NCBI RefSeq assembly: GCF_008122205.1
Contig: NZ_PHNJ01000006.1
Location: 124,001 to 188,000, forward strand
Length of the DNA: 64,000 nt
Direction: 5' to 3'
From: Natronococcus pandeyae
Lineage (GTDB): Archaea; Halobacteriota; Halobacteria; Halobacteriales; Natrialbaceae
This document shows positions 1 to 9,066 of the stretch, piece by piece. Every line of letters starts with the position of its first letter. Position 1 is the stretch's first letter. The position numbers and the translations under genes are program-made. The notes beneath the pieces were generated by a model, which was not told the DNA's origin, ran no database searches, and was given only the letters and a program-made list of their open reading frames with translations.

Positions 1-576
1 GTCCTCGTCCTCGTCGTCGCTCTCCTCATCGTCGTCAGATTCCTCGTCCTCGCCGTCGTCATCTTCGTCGTCGCTCTCGTCCTCGTCGTCACTGTCGTCG
101 TCCTCGTCGTCAGATTCCTCCTCTTCGTCTTCGTCATCGGACTCGTCGTCGTCGCTTTCGTCATCGTCACTGGAGTCGTCGTCATCTTCGTCGTCGGCGT
201 CCTCATCGTCGCTCTCGTCTTCGTCATCGGACTCATCGTCGCTCTCGTCTTCGTCATCGGACTCATCGTCGTCGTCCTCGTCGTCGCTCGTCGATTCGTT
301 CCCCTCCGGATCGTCGTCGACCGACTCGTTTCCGTCCTCGTCCGACTCGTTGCCGTCATCGTCGTCAGACGTCGAGACGGCGTCGGACGGATCCTCCTCG
401 GCGTTGGGCAGTTCGCCGACGGTCCCGCTGGATCCCGAACCGTTCCCGCCGAAACCCAGACCGACGCCGGCGACGGTCATCCCGATAGCGACGAGGACGA
501 CCAGTGCCGTCGCAAGAACGGCACCGGCCGAGACGCCGTCGTGCGGATTCCGCTCACGTCCTCGCTCGGTTGACAT
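1..576 (-). CDS. Acidic Asp/Ser/Glu-repeat membrane-anchored protein, C-terminus outside the window
   Basis: The reading frame opens at the ATG complementary to 574-576 and stays open for 192 codons to the left edge, so the protein is partial. Residues 1-12 are basic and polar. Residues about 16-42 form one hydrophobic Ala/Val/Leu/Gly segment, a membrane anchor or uncleaved signal. After a Gly/Ser linker, residues from about 75 to the edge are almost only Asp, Glu and Ser in irregular short repeats of the DDESDDED type, with a few NES motifs. This fits a haloarchaeal surface-exposed, disordered acidic stalk. The function is unknown. The repeat is mirrored in DNA as a GTC/CTC-rich low-complexity tract at 1-300, which is prone to replication slippage. 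Confidence 0.75.
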   Translation of the reverse strand, partial: MSTERGRERNPHDGVSAGAVLATALVVLVAIGMTVAGVGLGFGGNGSGSSGTVGELPNAEEDPSDAVSTSDDDDGNESDEDGNESVDDDPEGNESTSDDEDDDDESDDEDESDDESDDEDESDDEDADDEDDDDSSDDDESDDDESDDEDEEEESDDEDDDSDDEDESDDEDDDGEDEESDDDEESDDEDED

Positions 577-849
577 CGTACGACGATAGATGCAGAGAAC
601 CGTGATTGTTAAGCACACCAATCCGTCGAAACGGGATCGGTCACGCTGGAGGGCCGGATATCGGAACGGTCGCGTGCGCTCCGGGACGAATCGCTGGCGG
701 TGGCTCGGTATCGTCTCGAGTAGGCGGTCGGTAATAACAGTGGGTCGATAGCGCCTCGAGTAGACGGTCGATAACGGGACCGTTCTCGAGAGCGAACGGT
801 GGAAGCCGGAACCGAAACGACTACCAGACCGCGTTCGTACGGCTGTCGC

Positions 850-2691
850 ATGGGAACCTACGACATCGAACGCTATCTCAATATCCGCAGCGCCTACGGC
901 GCCTCGTTCGGCCCCTCGGGCGACCGACTCTCGTTTCTGATGGACACGACGGGCGTGTCGCAGGTCTGGACGGTCACCGAACCCCGCGAGTGGCCCGAGC
1001 AACGAACGTTCTACGACGAGCAGATCAGCTTCGCCTCCTGGTCGCCGGAGCGAGCCGAACTGATCTTCGGAATGGACGAGGGGGGTAACGAACGCGCCCA
1101 ACTGCACCGCCTCGACGCCGAAACCGGAACGATAGAGAACGTAACGGCGATGCCCGACGCGAAACATCGCTGGGGCGGCTGGAGCCACGACGGCGAGCGG
1201 TTCGCGTTCGCCTCGAACCGCCGCGACGAGTCCGTCTTCGACGTCTACGTCCAGAACCGGGACGAGACCGGGGACGACGCGACGCTCGTCCACGAGGGCG
1301 ACGGCTGGCTCTCGCTGTCAGGGTGGAGTCCCGACGACTCTCGGCTGCTCGTCTCGCAGGCCTACTCGAACTTCGACCAGGACCTCTACGTGCTCGACCT
1401 CGAGGCCGACGAGCCGGAACTCGACCATCTTACCCCCCACGAGGGCGACGTCCGCTACCAGAGTGCAAGCTGGGCACCCGACGGCGAGGGAATCTACCTG
1501 GTCACCGACGAGGGCGACGCCGACACGCTCTACCTGGCCTATCTGGACCTAGAAACCGGGGGACTCGAGACCGTCGCCGACGGAGACGGGTGGAACGTCG
1601 ACGGCATCGCACTGGACGACGAGACCGGTCGGTTCGTCTACTCGCGGAACGTCGAGGGGTACACCGAACTCACCGTCGGCGAGTTCGACGCGGACGACCC
1701 CACCGAGTTCGAGACCTTCCCCGAACCGGACCTCCCGGGCGGCATCTCCGGTGGCGTGAGCTTCGACCCCGACGCGGAGCGCTTTGCCGTCTCGACGAGC
1801 GGCGATACGGTCAACACGAACGTCTTCGTGGTCGATATCGAGACGGGCGAGGCCGAACGCTGGACCAGCGCGCCGACGGCGGGCATCCCGCGGGAGACGT
1901 TCGACGAGGCCGAACTCGTCCACGTCGAGAGCTTCGATGGATTGGAGGTTCCTGGGTTCCTCACGCTGCCCGACGAGGACGAAACGGCTACAACCGAGAA
2001 CGAGGACGGCGAAGTCCCCGTGATCGTCGACATCCACGGCGGCCCCGAGAGCCAGCGCCGGCCGTCGTTCTCGAGCGTCAAGCAGTACTTCCTCGATCGA
2101 GGCTACGCCTACTTCGAGCCGAACGTCCGCGGCTCGGCGGGCTACGGCGCCGACTACGCCGCGCTCGACGACGTGGAAAAGCGGATGGACTCCGTTGCAG
2201 ACATCGAAGCCTGCGTCGAGTGGCTGCAGGACCACCCTGCAGTCGACCCCGAGCGGATCACCGCCAAAGGTGGCTCCTACGGCGGCTTCATGGTGCTGGC
2301 CGCGTTGACCGAGTACCCCGACCTCTGGGCGGCGGGAATCGACATCGTCGGCATCGCCAACTTCGTCACGTTCCTCGAAAATACCGGCGACTGGCGCCGC
2401 GAACTGCGCGAGGCGGAGTACGGCAGTCTCGAGGACGACCGGGAGTTCCTCGAGGAGATCTCGCCGACCAACAACATCGAGAACATCGAGGCGCCGCTGT
2501 TCGTCCTCCACGGCGAGAACGATCCTCGAGTCCCCGTCGGCGAGGCCGAACAGATCGCCGAGAAGGCTCGAGAGCAGGGTGTCCCGGTGCGAAAACTGAT
2601 CTTCGACGACGAGGGCCACGGCTTCTCGAAGCTCGAGAACCGCATCGAGGCCTACTCGGCGATCGCCGACTTCCTCGACGAGCGCGTTTAG
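850..2691 (+). CDS. S9 family prolyl oligopeptidase-type peptidase
   Basis: This 613-aa protein has an N-terminal beta-propeller (about residues 1-360, repeated W-S-P-D-type blades) and a C-terminal alpha/beta-hydrolase domain. The catalytic triad is visible: Ser476 in GGSYGGFM, Asp558 in GENDPRV and His590 in EGHGF. Together with the HGGPE oxyanion motif near residue 398, this is the acylaminoacyl-peptidase/prolyl oligopeptidase family, cytoplasmic enzymes that degrade short peptides. The ATG at 850 is preferred over an in-frame GTG at 799, because homology to the family begins at MGTYDIERY and the upstream 17 residues look non-native. It stands alone, followed by a T-rich stretch near 2730 that could end transcription. 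Confidence 0.93.
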   Translation: MGTYDIERYLNIRSAYGASFGPSGDRLSFLMDTTGVSQVWTVTEPREWPEQRTFYDEQISFASWSPERAELIFGMDEGGNERAQLHRLDAETGTIENVTAMPDAKHRWGGWSHDGERFAFASNRRDESVFDVYVQNRDETGDDATLVHEGDGWLSLSGWSPDDSRLLVSQAYSNFDQDLYVLDLEADEPELDHLTPHEGDVRYQSASWAPDGEGIYLVTDEGDADTLYLAYLDLETGGLETVADGDGWNVDGIALDDETGRFVYSRNVEGYTELTVGEFDADDPTEFETFPEPDLPGGISGGVSFDPDAERFAVSTSGDTVNTNVFVVDIETGEAERWTSAPTAGIPRETFDEAELVHVESFDGLEVPGFLTLPDEDETATTENEDGEVPVIVDIHGGPESQRRPSFSSVKQYFLDRGYAYFEPNVRGSAGYGADYAALDDVEKRMDSVADIEACVEWLQDHPAVDPERITAKGGSYGGFMVLAALTEYPDLWAAGIDIVGIANFVTFLENTGDWRRELREAEYGSLEDDREFLEEISPTNNIENIEAPLFVLHGENDPRVPVGEAEQIAEKAREQGVPVRKLIFDDEGHGFSKLENRIEAYSAIADFLDERV

Positions 2692-2798
2692 TCGCGCGAT
2701 TCGGCCATCGAATCGCCCGACGGTGCTGACTCTCGTTTTTCCTTTCGCGAAAGTGTTATCGGTACAATAATACCGCGGAAGTTTCATTACCGAATCAT

Positions 2799-3740
2799 AT
2801 GCCCGCTATCGAAACGTCCGCCCTGACCAAGCGGTACGGCGAGGACGTCCTCGCCGTCTCGGACCTCGATCTGACGGTCGAGAGCGGAGAGATCTTCGGC
2901 TTTCTCGGTCCGAACGGCGCCGGGAAGTCGACGACGATCAACGTGTTGCTCGATTTCGTCCGACCGACCTCGGGAACCGCGACGGTCCTCGGTCACGACA
3001 CCCGCGACGAGGCCGAACGCATCCGTGAGCGAATCGGCGTCCTCCCCGAGGGTGCGACGGTCTACGAACGGCTCACGGCTCGCGAACACCTCGAGTGGGT
3101 GATCGAGACGAAAGACGCCGCCGACACGCCCGACGAAATTCTCGAACGCGTGGACCTGCTCGAGGACGCCGATCGGAAGGCAGGCGGCTACTCGAAGGGA
3201 ATGTGCCAGCGGCTGGGACTCGGGATGGCCCTCGTCGGCGACCCCGATCTGCTGATCCTGGACGAACCCTCCTCCGGACTCGATCCGACGGGGATTCAGG
3301 ACATGCGCGAACTCCTCCGCGAGGAGGCAGCGTCGGGCACTACGGTGTTCTTCTCGAGTCACATTCTCTCGGAAGTCGAGGCGGTCTGTGACCGCGTCGG
3401 CATCATGAACGAGGGCGAACTCGTCGCCCTCGATACGATCGAGAGCCTTCGAGACGCATCCGCCGGCACCGCCACGATCGACGTCGAACTCGCGGCGGTT
3501 CCGGACTCCCTCGACGTGGGCTCGATCGACGGCGTCCAGCAGGTCACGGTCGAGGAGAACGTCGTCACCGCGACCTGCGCGGACACGAGCGTCAAAGTCG
3601 ACGTCGTCTGCCACCTCGACGAGCGAGCGACCGTCACGGACGTCCTCTCGGCGGACACGTCGCTCGAACAGTTGTTCAACCGGTACACCGGTGAGTCGAC
3701 CGAGACCGACGAATCTGCCAGCCAGGAGGTGATCGCATGA
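2799..3740 (+). CDS. ABC transporter ATP-binding protein (CcmA/NatA-like)
   Basis: A 313-aa ATPase subunit of an ABC-2 type exporter. Walker A is GPNGAGKST (residues 37-45), the signature is YSKGM (132-136), Walker B is LLILDEP (152-158) and the H-loop His is about residue 189. The region after residue 215 is the extra C-terminal domain common in drug, antibiotic or sodium exporters. It overlaps the following permease by 4 nt (ATGA), so the two form one transcription unit and one transporter. The substrate cannot be told from sequence. An AT-rich stretch at 2755-2785 is the likely promoter. Confidence 0.95.
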   Translation: MPAIETSALTKRYGEDVLAVSDLDLTVESGEIFGFLGPNGAGKSTTINVLLDFVRPTSGTATVLGHDTRDEAERIRERIGVLPEGATVYERLTAREHLEWVIETKDAADTPDEILERVDLLEDADRKAGGYSKGMCQRLGLGMALVGDPDLLILDEPSSGLDPTGIQDMRELLREEAASGTTVFFSSHILSEVEAVCDRVGIMNEGELVALDTIESLRDASAGTATIDVELAAVPDSLDVGSIDGVQQVTVEENVVTATCADTSVKVDVVCHLDERATVTDVLSADTSLEQLFNRYTGESTETDESASQEVIA

Positions 3741-4585
3741 ACGTCGTATCGGTCGCGAAGCGGGACTTCCTCGACGTCCGCCGGGCAAAACTCGTCTGGG
3801 CGCCCGCCTTGCTGTACGTGCTGTTCATGCTGCTCTTCTTCTGGGGCCAGAGCAACAGTGCCGAGCCGGAGTTTTACTGGGTGCTGTGGAACCTGGCCGG
3901 CCTCGGCGGCGCACTCGTGATTCCGCTCGTCGCCCTGGTCGCGGCGTATCTCTCGATCGCGGGCGAACGCGAGTCGGGCAGCATCAAGTACCAGTTGAGC
4001 CTCCCCGTCTCCCGAACCGACGTCGTGTTTGGAAAGCTGCTGGCTCGATCGGCCGTCGTCACCATCGCGCTCCTCGCCGCGTTCGCCGTCGGGATCGTCG
4101 CTGCCTGGGTGCTGGTCCCCGACATGAGCCTCGAGTACGGTGAGTACGCGGCTTTCACGGGACTGACGTTGCTGTACGCACTGGCGTACGTCTGTATCGC
4201 CGTCGGCATCTCCGCGGCGACGGCGAGTCGGTCGCGAGCGATGGCCGGCGCTATCGGGTTCTTCTTCGTCTTCAACCTGGTCTGGAACTTCCTGCCGGTC
4301 GGTCCCGTTCGGATGGTCGAGTTCGTCCTCGAACGCGCCGGAATCGACTACACCGAGACCCTCCTCGAGTTCGTCTTCAGTCTCAGCCCGACCGGAGCCT
4401 ACCTGAATGGGATGGGACTGGTCTTCCCGGAAGATTTCGGACCGCTCCATGCCGCCGGTGCTGGCACCGGCGTCGGCGATCCGTTCTACGTCCAGGACTG
4501 GTTCATGCTGGTCATCCTGCTGGGCTGGGTCGTCCTGCCGCTCGCACTCGGCCGGTGGCGCCTCGAGCGCGCGGACCTCGGGTAG
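3737..4585 (+). CDS. ABC-2 type transporter permease
   Basis: A 282-aa integral membrane protein with about six hydrophobic segments: residues 15-35, 55-75, 100-125, 140-160, 170-190 and a last one near 250-270. The layout is typical of NosY/ABC-2 permeases. The cytoplasmic stretch AGERESGSIKYQL after the second segment is the conserved motif of this family. The start codon overlaps the stop of the ATPase gene, supporting translational coupling. Together they form an exporter of unknown substrate. Confidence 0.9.
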   Translation: MNVVSVAKRDFLDVRRAKLVWAPALLYVLFMLLFFWGQSNSAEPEFYWVLWNLAGLGGALVIPLVALVAAYLSIAGERESGSIKYQLSLPVSRTDVVFGKLLARSAVVTIALLAAFAVGIVAAWVLVPDMSLEYGEYAAFTGLTLLYALAYVCIAVGISAATASRSRAMAGAIGFFFVFNLVWNFLPVGPVRMVEFVLERAGIDYTETLLEFVFSLSPTGAYLNGMGLVFPEDFGPLHAAGAGTGVGDPFYVQDWFMLVILLGWVVLPLALGRWRLERADLG

Positions 4586-4674
4586 AACGGGTCATCTCCG
4601 ATTATGGTTAGAGAGCTGACATCCTTGCGGCCCGGATCAGTGGAATTATCAGAGCCAGTCTGGTAGCGCTGGCC

Positions 4675-5703
4675 ATGCAATGGCGACGAGCGGTTGCCGG
4701 ACTCGTCGTTGCCGTCGGCGTCGTCGGCCTGTTCGTGTACGGCGTCGGCTGGGACGAGGTCGTAGAGAACGTCCGAGCGGCGCATCCGGCCGCGCTCGCT
4801 GCCGCCGCCGTCGCCGGCATCGGCATGCTCGCGCTGCGCGGATTGCTCGTGAAGCGATTGCTCACGCCGGTCGAAGGCGCAGCAGGGGGGACCGGGTTCG
4901 CGACGGCCTACCTCACGGGGTACTTCGCCCGCAGCGCCCTCCCGTGGGGTCGATCGACGGGAACGCCGGTGATGGCCTACCTGCTCGCGAGCAACTCCGA
5001 CTCGGAGTTCGAGGACAACCTCGCCGTCGTCGCCGCCGCGGAGGGATTCAACCTCGTCGGCAGCCTGGCCGTCGCCGTGCTCGGCATCGCGGTGTACGCG
5101 ACCGCGGCCGGCGGTTCGCTGGATACGCTCTCGACGGGTATCGCCGTCGCCGGTGGCGGTGGCCTCCTCGCAGCGGGCGTCGTCCTGGTCGTCTTCAACC
5201 GCGGGGTCGCACGAACCGCCTCGTACGAGTTCGCGGTGCGGTGTGAGACCGCCGTCGGAACGCTTCCCTGGCTCTCGCGGGCCGAGGGCGTCGTCACGGA
5301 CCGTATCGACGGCTTCTTCGACACCCTCGGGGCGATCCAGGCCTCTCGAGAGACGCTCGTCGCCGCGTTCGGAATCGCGGTCGCCAGCTGGGTGTTCAAC
5401 GCGATTCCGCTGTATCTCGGATTGCTCGCGCTCGGCGTCGACGTTCCGCTCGCGCTGGTGTTCGTCTGCGCGCCGCTGGCCTCGTTCGGCGGTATCGTCC
5501 CGCTCCCCGGAGGCAGCGGCGGAATCGAAGTCGTGCTGGCGAGCCTGCTCGTTGCGACCGCCGGCGTCCCGGCGGACGTCGGGACTGCAGGAGCGATCCT
5601 CTACCGGCTGTCGACCTACTGGTTGCACTTCGCGATCGGCGGCTGCGTCGCCGTCCTCGTTTCCCTGTTCGGAACGACCCTCGACGGAATTACAGAACGG
5701 TAA
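4675..5703 (+). CDS. Flippase-like domain (UPF0104/LPG synthase TM region) membrane protein
   Basis: A 342-aa polytopic membrane protein with about eight hydrophobic segments. The FARSALPWG-type motif (about residues 83-91) and the late GGSGGIE motif (about 280-286) are those of the lysylphosphatidylglycerol-synthase transmembrane region / AglD-C-terminal-like family. Members are thought to move lipid-linked substrates across the membrane. No MprF-type catalytic domain is present, so lysyl transfer is not predicted. The gene stands alone between the ABC operon and the convergent egsA. Confidence 0.85.
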   Translation: MQWRRAVAGLVVAVGVVGLFVYGVGWDEVVENVRAAHPAALAAAAVAGIGMLALRGLLVKRLLTPVEGAAGGTGFATAYLTGYFARSALPWGRSTGTPVMAYLLASNSDSEFEDNLAVVAAAEGFNLVGSLAVAVLGIAVYATAAGGSLDTLSTGIAVAGGGGLLAAGVVLVVFNRGVARTASYEFAVRCETAVGTLPWLSRAEGVVTDRIDGFFDTLGAIQASRETLVAAFGIAVASWVFNAIPLYLGLLALGVDVPLALVFVCAPLASFGGIVPLPGGSGGIEVVLASLLVATAGVPADVGTAGAILYRLSTYWLHFAIGGCVAVLVSLFGTTLDGITER

Positions 5704-5739
5704 CCTCGAGTCGTCTTCTCTCGCTCCGTCTCCTCTCGC

Positions 5740-6801
5740 TCAGTCGATGACGCCCGTCTTCGTCGCGACCTCTCGAGCGGCCCGCTCGTTCATCCCGTTG
5801 CCCAGGATCGTATAGCGGTCGCGGATCTCGTGACAGGTCGTCAGCGCCTCGATGACCGTCTCGTCGTCGATGCCGAGTTCGGCGGCGGTCGTCGGCGCGT
5901 CGATGCTCGCGAGGGCGTCCCGGATATCCCGCCAGATGCCCCGTTCGCCGCCGTGGAGGTAGGCGGTCAGGATCGAGCCGACACCGACCTGGTGGCCATG
6001 GAGGGCCGCGCCGGGCTCCAGTCGATCGAGCTGGTGGGAGAAGAGGTGTTCGGCCCCGCTGGCCGGCCGCGAGGAGCCCGCGATGCTCATCGCGACTCCC
6101 GAGGAGACCAGCGCCTTGGTGACGATCCAGGACGACTCCTCGAGTCCCGGCCGGACGAGGTCGGCGTTGTCGACGAGGATCTCGGCGGTCATCTCCGAGA
6201 GCGCAGCCGAGTACTCGGAGTATTCGACGTCCTTGAGCCGCTTCGCGAGCCGCCAGTCCATCACCGCGGTGTAGTTCGAGATGATGTCCGCACAGCCGGC
6301 CGTCGTCAGCTCCCAGGGTGCTTCCGCCAGGACCCCGGTGTCGGCGACGACCGCGAGCGGCGGTTCGGCCGCGACGCTGTGGCGGGTGTCGCCGTCCGGT
6401 ACCGAGCCGCGATTGCTGACGATACCGTCGTGGCTGGCCGCCGTCGGCACCGAGAGAAAGCCCATGTCCAGGTGGTCGCTGGCCATCTTCGCGATGTCGA
6501 TCGCCTTCCCGCCGCCGACGCCGACGAGGTAGGACGGATCCTCGGCCTCGGCCGTTTCGATCACCCGCTCGACCGCGTCGAACGTCGCCGACTCGATCGT
6601 GACGATCGCCGGTTCGATGCCGGCGGCCTCGAAATCGGCCGCGATCGGGTCCGCCGCGACGCGGCGCGGCGTCGGGCTGGTTACGAATAACGGTCTCCCC
6701 TGGAGGTGAAGTTCGTCGACGACGTCGACGACGTCCGACAGCACGTCGTGTCCGACGATCACGTTCCGGGGGAGTCGAATCCACGTCGACTTCTCGAACA
6801 T
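5740..6801 (-). CDS. egsA: NAD(P)-dependent glycerol-1-phosphate dehydrogenase
   Basis: This enzyme reduces dihydroxyacetone phosphate to sn-glycerol-1-phosphate, the backbone of archaeal ether lipids. The 353-aa protein has the nucleotide-binding GVGGGK motif (residues 94-99), the conserved TAASHDGI block (120-127), and candidate metal ligands Asp172 (CADIISN), His252 (GAEHLFSH) and His268 (LHGHQV). Its length matches the family. It is transcribed convergently with the flippase-like gene. A hallmark archaeal enzyme, it strongly supports the archaeal assignment. Confidence 0.96.
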   Translation of the reverse strand: MFEKSTWIRLPRNVIVGHDVLSDVVDVVDELHLQGRPLFVTSPTPRRVAADPIAADFEAAGIEPAIVTIESATFDAVERVIETAEAEDPSYLVGVGGGKAIDIAKMASDHLDMGFLSVPTAASHDGIVSNRGSVPDGDTRHSVAAEPPLAVVADTGVLAEAPWELTTAGCADIISNYTAVMDWRLAKRLKDVEYSEYSAALSEMTAEILVDNADLVRPGLEESSWIVTKALVSSGVAMSIAGSSRPASGAEHLFSHQLDRLEPGAALHGHQVGVGSILTAYLHGGERGIWRDIRDALASIDAPTTAAELGIDDETVIEALTTCHEIRDRYTILGNGMNERAAREVATKTGVID

Positions 6802-6904
6802 ACGTTCCCTGACTCACCAGCGAAATATACGTGTTGTTGCTCGGCGACACGATCGAACGGACGAACGGCAGGACAGTAACGCAACTTCGCCGCCGACTCG
6901 AGCC

Positions 6905-7894
6905 TCAGAAGGTGTCCAGAATCCCGAGCACACGCTCCTCGTTCTCCCGTCCAGGGTCGTGCTCGCTGCCGTCGCGGTCGCTCTCGAGGAAGTCCGCGAC
7001 CGAGCGCGCCATCGCCTCCTCGAGCGGCGTCGACTCCCACCCCAGGTCGGCGAGTTTCGCGGTCGAGAGGACGTGTGGGTACTCCCGGTAGAGGACGTAG
7101 TCGTCGGGTTCGATCTCGCCGGCCTCGAGTTCGCGGGGGCCCGCAGTAACGACCTCGACAGACGTGTCGAGTTCGGCAGCGATGAGGTCGACCATCTCCT
7201 CGAGCGTAACCAGTCGCCGATCACCGACGTTGTAGGCCTCACCGGCGTCGCCCTGCTCGGCGACGACCCGGAGGGCGGTGGCAACGTCTTCGACGTACGC
7301 GCGGTGCCAGACGTTCGTCCCGTCGCCGGGAACCACGACGCGGTCGAAGCGGTTCACCCGGTCGATCCAGAAGTCCAGCCGTTCGGTGTAGTCGTGAGGG
7401 CCGTAGACGATGCACGGACGCACCGCCATGGCGTTGACACCGCGCTCGGCAGCGGCGAAGATGGCCCGATCGCCCTCCGCCTTGCGCGGACCGTAGGTTT
7501 CGCCGGAGTCGTCGGCCGCCTGATCGGCAGTACAGCTCTCGAGGGGCGTCTCGCCCTCTCGCTTGGGAATCTCCTCGCGACCGTAGGCGGCGCCGCTCGA
7601 GATGTAGACGTACGCCTCGCAGTCGTCGAAGATCCGGGTCGCCGCCTGCACGTCCTTCGGGTAGTAGGCCACGCAGTCGAAGACGGCGTCGGGGTCGGCT
7701 TCGATCGCGGCGGCCTCGAGCGCCGAGTCGTTCGTCCGGTCGCCCTCGATCCGGCTGACGCGGTCGTCGTCAGCGAAGGGATTCTCGTGTGTGCCGCGGT
7801 TGAGAATCGTCACGTCGTAGTCGTGTGCCAGCAGGTCCTCGACGAGGTGGCGGCCGATGAACCGCGTGCCGCCGATAACGAGTGCGTCGTCCAT
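6905..7894 (-). CDS. NAD-dependent epimerase/dehydratase (extended SDR)
   Basis: This 329-aa protein begins with a Rossmann fingerprint IGGTRFIG (residues 7-14), a GTRFIG variant seen in haloarchaeal and plant chloroplast mRNA-binding-type SDRs. The active-site pair is Tyr134-x3-Lys138 (YGPRK), with SSGA near 99-102 supplying the Ser. The C-terminal substrate domain is complete. It probably acts on a nucleotide sugar, but the substrate is not determinable. It lies 103 nt upstream of egsA on the same strand. Confidence 0.88.
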   Translation of the reverse strand: MDDALVIGGTRFIGRHLVEDLLAHDYDVTILNRGTHENPFADDDRVSRIEGDRTNDSALEAAAIEADPDAVFDCVAYYPKDVQAATRIFDDCEAYVYISSGAAYGREEIPKREGETPLESCTADQAADDSGETYGPRKAEGDRAIFAAAERGVNAMAVRPCIVYGPHDYTERLDFWIDRVNRFDRVVVPGDGTNVWHRAYVEDVATALRVVAEQGDAGEAYNVGDRRLVTLEEMVDLIAAELDTSVEVVTAGPRELEAGEIEPDDYVLYREYPHVLSTAKLADLGWESTPLEEAMARSVADFLESDRDGSEHDPGRENEERVLGILDTF

Positions 7895-8047
7895 GGTCGA
7901 CGGTCGTGGCTTCGGGAGAAAACGGTGACGGACGCCGGTCGCCGGCGGTACCGTGTGAGTGACTGCAAGCGAACGCGCGCCCTGGCCTTATCCGCGCCAT
8001 CGGCCAACCCCCATCTGGAGCGCGTCAGCGAGTCACCCCATCCGATC

Positions 8048-8557
8048 ATGACAGACCGAACCGACGACCGACGACGGGACCGTGATCGAGAGACCGACAA
8101 CTCGAGCGACGGCGACGACGAACTCGGCAACCCCGAACGACAGGAACGCACGGCCCAGCGCCAGGGTCAGGAGGGTCGACGCGACTCCTCGAGCGAGGGA
8201 CAGGCCGACCACGACCCCCGCGAGGGCGATACACATCGTCAGCGATCCGACGGCAGCGAGGCGGGGCGCCAACACCGATCCGAGGGGGCGGAACCCCACG
8301 GCAGCGAAACCGAGGGCGTCGACGCGACGGAGACCGCAGCGACCTCCGGCGGCGCGGGAGACGAAGCCGGACAGGAACCGACGCGCGCACCGACGGACGA
8401 CGAGGAAGCGGACGAAGACGACGAGGACCCGGTTTCGGACGCCGAAACGGGAGACCGGTCCGGCGGCGGACTCGAGCACGACCAGGACCGACTCCGCGAC
8501 GAGTCGGGAAACTGGACTGATGGCGAGGGCGAGCGGGACGACGAGCGCGAGCAGTAG
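8048..8557 (+). CDS. Hydrophilic, intrinsically disordered acidic protein
   Basis: The frame from ATG 8048 encodes 169 residues dominated by Asp, Glu, Arg, Gly, Ser and Gln, with no hydrophobic core. It ends in a DEEADEDDEDP tract and GDRSGGGLEHDQ. Codon third positions are G/C-rich in this frame, as in neighbouring genes. Opposite-strand frames are also open (see rejected list), so the gene call rests on composition and acidity only. No family is recognised. It could be a stress or hydration-type protein, but that would be guesswork. Confidence 0.5.
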   Translation: MTDRTDDRRRDRDRETDNSSDGDDELGNPERQERTAQRQGQEGRRDSSSEGQADHDPREGDTHRQRSDGSEAGRQHRSEGAEPHGSETEGVDATETAATSGGAGDEAGQEPTRAPTDDEEADEDDEDPVSDAETGDRSGGGLEHDQDRLRDESGNWTDGEGERDDEREQ

Positions 8558-8598
8558 GGATCGCCGTCGTTTTCGTTGCGCGCCGGATAGCGTCCGGT

Positions 8599-9024
8599 AT
8601 GAGCGGTACCTACGTTCTCGCGGTCGACGTCGAACGGCCGATCAGCGTCGTGGTCGGCGCGCTGGGTGAGCGCGAGTTCGCGGCCGAAACGTACGCCTAC
8701 GTCGGCAGCGCGTTCGGCCCCGGCGGTTTCGCTCGGCTGGATCGCCACCGGGAACTGGCCCGCGGCGAACGCACTACCCGCCACTGGCACGTCGACTACC
8801 TGCTCGGCCACCCGGAGACGCGCCTCGAGTCCACCGTCACGTTCCCCGGCGCGGATCGGGAGTGCGAACTCGCCGAGCGACTCCCCGGCGAGCCGGTCGC
8901 CGACTTCGGCGCCTCCGACTGCGACTGCGGGGCGCACCTGCTCGAGACGCCTGGCGTCAAGGCGCTGCTCGAGGCGGCCGAAGCCGCCGGTGGCGTCCTC
9001 GAGGCCGAGACCGAACTGGGGTGA
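8599..9024 (+). CDS. GIY-YIG-like DUF123 family protein
   Basis: A 141-aa protein with the DUF123 layout: an N-terminal GTYVLAV strand, a YAYVGSAFGPGG block (residues about 33-44), a WHVDYLL block (about 67-73), and a C-terminal DCDCGAHLLE segment. DUF123 proteins are small relatives of the GIY-YIG nuclease fold, often found near or fused to endonuclease III. The Tyr of the YVGSA motif and the following Arg/His residues are kept. A nuclease role is family-based inference. It precedes the AhpD-like gene by 42 nt on the same strand. Confidence 0.85.
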   Translation: MSGTYVLAVDVERPISVVVGALGEREFAAETYAYVGSAFGPGGFARLDRHRELARGERTTRHWHVDYLLGHPETRLESTVTFPGADRECELAERLPGEPVADFGASDCDCGAHLLETPGVKALLEAAEAAGGVLEAETELG

Positions 9025-9066
9025 ACGGCACCGCGAATTATATCGATCGGCTTCGAAGTCGCGCGT

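Noticed and set aside
1323-2729. Long plus-strand Arg/Gly-rich frame inside the S9 peptidase
   Set aside because: It is an out-of-frame shadow; high GC suppresses stops in all frames, and the peptidase frame carries the catalytic motifs.
8033-8479. Hydrophobic minus-strand frame opposite the acidic protein at 8048
   Set aside because: Apparent hydrophobicity arises from complementing Asp/Glu/Gln codons; there is no promoter or family match. The opposite acidic frame is more plausible for a halophile, though not certain.
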